NCBI RefSeq assembly: GCF_964340395.1
Contig: NC_135563.1
Location: forward strand, 6,513,422-6,534,421
DNA from: Glandiceps talaboti
Taxonomy: Eukaryota > Hemichordata > Enteropneusta > Spengelidae
DNA: 21,000 bases
Direction of reading: 5' to 3'
Part shown: piece by piece, positions 19,326 through 21,000 of the stretch
How positions within the stretch are numbered: position 1 is the stretch's first letter
Layout: each line of letters opens with the position of its first letter
Position numbers and translations under genes: made by a program
Notes under the pieces: generated by a model
The model's database searches: none
What the model was told of the DNA's origin: nothing
What the model saw: only the letters and a program-made list of their open reading frames with translations

Positions 19326-19952
19326 GTATGTATGCTGGGCGAATGTTATATCCCATGTTTAAAGTTGTCTGGTTAAGTCTAATAAATATAGTCTAGATGC
19401 TACCCGTAGCTTCGAATGTCAAGATCTCTCTTCACCCCGTCTAGGTCAATGTGGTCCTGAGATGATATTTCAAATTCAAACGAAATCACCCACACAGTAA
19501 TTAAAATAATCTTTTTGTTAATCAATCATGTGTTTATTGAGGGTGGCAGTTACATAATGTCCAAATATGGTGTATCTGTCAGATCAGGAATCAAGCTACT
19601 TACACATTGTTTACAACAGTTGGGGGCGGGGGGGGGGGGTACTCATTTGCATGAGCAACTGTCGGTTCAAGAATTTTCATTGAGCTAGACGCGTGAGAGA
19701 AGAGATTCGAAGCCACAGATAGCGTAAGGCCTAACTTATTATCTGTTATACATCCCCTCAAGAGAGGCTAGGGTGATGGCGGAACAACACGACGAATTTA
19801 ATGATCTGTGAAGAAGTAATGTATGTGATGACAGAGCAATTAACACCTAATGTTTACTGTTTTGAATCAGCTGATAACAATTGTAAGTGGTAATATTGAT
19901 AAAAAGGAGGCCAACATTGGAAAGAAAATGATCATTGTATGTATTAGATGAG
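19326..19952 (+). other. Intron of the arylsulfatase gene, no further exon seen
   Basis: After the GTATGT donor, no downstream sulfatase motif (for example the GKWHLG block) appears in any plus-strand frame up to 21000, so the intron is at least 1.7 kb. It contains a 13-G run near 19627-19640. Confidence 0.6.
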
Positions 19953-20050
19953 CAAACAAAACAAACAAACACACAAACAAACAAACAAACAAACAAACAC
20001 ACACACACACGCACACGCACACAACCCCCCCCCCCCCACACACACACACA
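19953..20050. repeat. Compound microsatellite (CAAA, CA, C13, CA)
   Basis: (ACAA)n to about 19997, (CA)n with CG interruptions to about 20023, a 13-C run (about 20025-20037) and (CA)n to 20050. Confidence 0.95.
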
Positions 20051-20162
20051 AAGTAAATTTTCACATCACGCATATAAACATAAATGCTAGCGAGTAGTCC
20101 GAGTGGCAAGAGTTGGATTTTGACGTAGTGAATCTTGAATTGTAAGACGTCTGACGTAACTG

Positions 20163-20170
20163 TGACGTCA
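20163..20170. promoter_or_regulatory. Perfect CRE palindrome TGACGTCA
   Basis: The third perfect ATF/CREB-type site in the window, with TGACGTAA a few bases upstream (about 20151-20158). It lies in the presumed sulfatase intron; no core-promoter signal is evident beside it. Confidence 0.35.
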
Positions 20171-20524
20171 TGCACATTGACCTCCCCATCGTATTTAATA
20201 GTTTGTTCCATACCTGCGCATATTCGTTGTACTGTCTAGTTTACCTGGGTACACATAAAGTTATAATTGTTGTTCAGTTTAAACTTGCCTATTTATTGAA
20301 TAGTATGTGAGTTTCTCCAGTTAATAGCCCTCCTGGATGTACGACTTTACATATACTGCAAATGTTTTGTCGTCATGACTACGTTTATATCATACTGTAA
20401 CTGGAACGTATTCTACGTCTGTCTGAACGTATTTAAAAATGATGTTTTGTTATTAGGCACAATAACTTTAATACTAGTAATATCGTACACCGTTTTTTAT
20501 AGTTGTATAAACAATAAATCAAAT

Positions 20525-20553
20525 CAAATTGATTTTTGGGTCCGCACCCAAAA
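20525..20553. other. Small perfect hairpin TTTTGGGT-CCGC-ACCCAAAA
   Basis: An eight-base stem with a four-base loop (about 20534-20553), preceded by AATAAATCAAAT. It is not the histone 3' stem-loop consensus, and no gene ends here. Confidence 0.5.
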
Positions 20554-20886
20554 TTAGCACCCTCAACGGCGATTAGGATTTCAACCTGTTTCTGTACTGC
20601 TTAGAGATACTATCGATCACTGGTTAACATGTACAGTATACAATTATGGCACTTGCCAGTAAATATATAGTTGTTGTCTGATCGAAAAATGACTCCATAC
20701 TACAGTTACAACTAGTACAATTTTAACATGGTGACATTTTCAAAACCAAGATTTCACTCAAGATTTAAACTTGCCACTATACTACCTACAGATAATATTG
20801 GCCTCTAATTAACAGATACAATGTCTTTTATAAGTAATTGGCAAAGTTTTAGCGATTATATTTGATTATTCGTCAGAAATCATAAA

Positions 20887-21000
20887 TTAAAGTGGCCATA
20901 TGGATGAGAATTGGATTTATTTAAAACAATTTTATCATGGCGTCCAACCTGAAAAATCAACTTGGAAATAACATATGCCAAGTCCTTGTTTGTAACTCAA
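20887..21000. mobile_element. Second copy of the TTAA foldback family, cut by the window end
   Basis: It starts TTAAAGTGGCCATATGGATG and continues through ATTTTATCATGGCGTCC, GAAAAATCAACTTGG and CCTTGTTTGTAACTCA, matching both arms of the 5433-5730 element (right arm in reverse complement). Only the first arm is inside the window. Confidence 0.85.

Noticed and set aside
19140-19376. ATG at 19140 as the sulfatase start, with the frame running to 19376
   Set aside because: A strong splice acceptor precedes the ATG, and a strong donor (GTATGT) ends the exon at 19325; residues after that are intron translation.
20085-20150. tRNA-like or SINE head (TAGTCCGAGTGGCAAGAG)
   Set aside because: It resembles the D-arm region of a serine or leucine tRNA, but no B box, anticodon stem or acceptor stem follows.

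Overview
This is a window of a eukaryotic, almost certainly metazoan, nuclear genome. Genes are sparse and split by introns, the DNA is AT-rich, and long tetranucleotide microsatellites, foldback (MITE-like) elements, a LINE relic and a 2.4 kb minisatellite take up much of it. The two confident protein families are a 'branched-chain-aminotransferase-like' sulfotransferase and an arylsulfatase B/I/J-type sulfatase. With the CANA-type microsatellites they suggest a marine invertebrate, perhaps a deuterostome such as a hemichordate or cephalochordate. That placement is inference; nothing in the window fixes the species.

Layout. 1-2135: no confident gene. 2136-2510: compound microsatellite. 2766-3041: C-terminal relic of a non-LTR retrotransposon reverse transcriptase, running into about four diverged copies of a ~150-bp tandem repeat (2970-3480) and a CAGA/CTAT microsatellite. 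3728-4740: promoter-like region and a single-exon sulfotransferase-like gene, intact except for one in-frame TAG. 5433-5730: palindromic TTAA-flanked foldback element. 6101-6610 (minus): a small unrecognised two-pass membrane protein with a possible upstream 5'UTR exon near 8024. 7050-7345: a 21-bp triplet repeat and a second, unrelated long palindrome. 7346-10430: no recognisable gene. 10434-12836: 30-bp minisatellite of about 79 units with nested higher-order repeats. 13314-13909: TATA box and two candidate 5' exons. 13954-15109: a DNA transposon with perfect TIRs and TTA target-site duplications, carrying a broken SAP-like coding relic. 15393-18216: microsatellites, a candidate signal-anchor exon and a miRNA-like hairpin. 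18221-18631: two phase-compatible candidate exons. 19126-19325: the catalytic-cysteine exon of an arylsulfatase, whose later exons lie beyond the window. 20887-21000: another copy of the TTAA foldback family, cut by the window end.

The two confident genes act in opposite directions on sulfate esters, one adding and one removing sulfate. They lie about 14 kb apart, and nothing shows that they are co-regulated. I did not find a convincing new biological system. The most informative oddities are the stop codon in the sulfotransferase that sits inside a potential 54-nt in-frame intron, the nested higher-order structure of the minisatellite, the foldback family, and the candidate exons upstream of the sulfatase.
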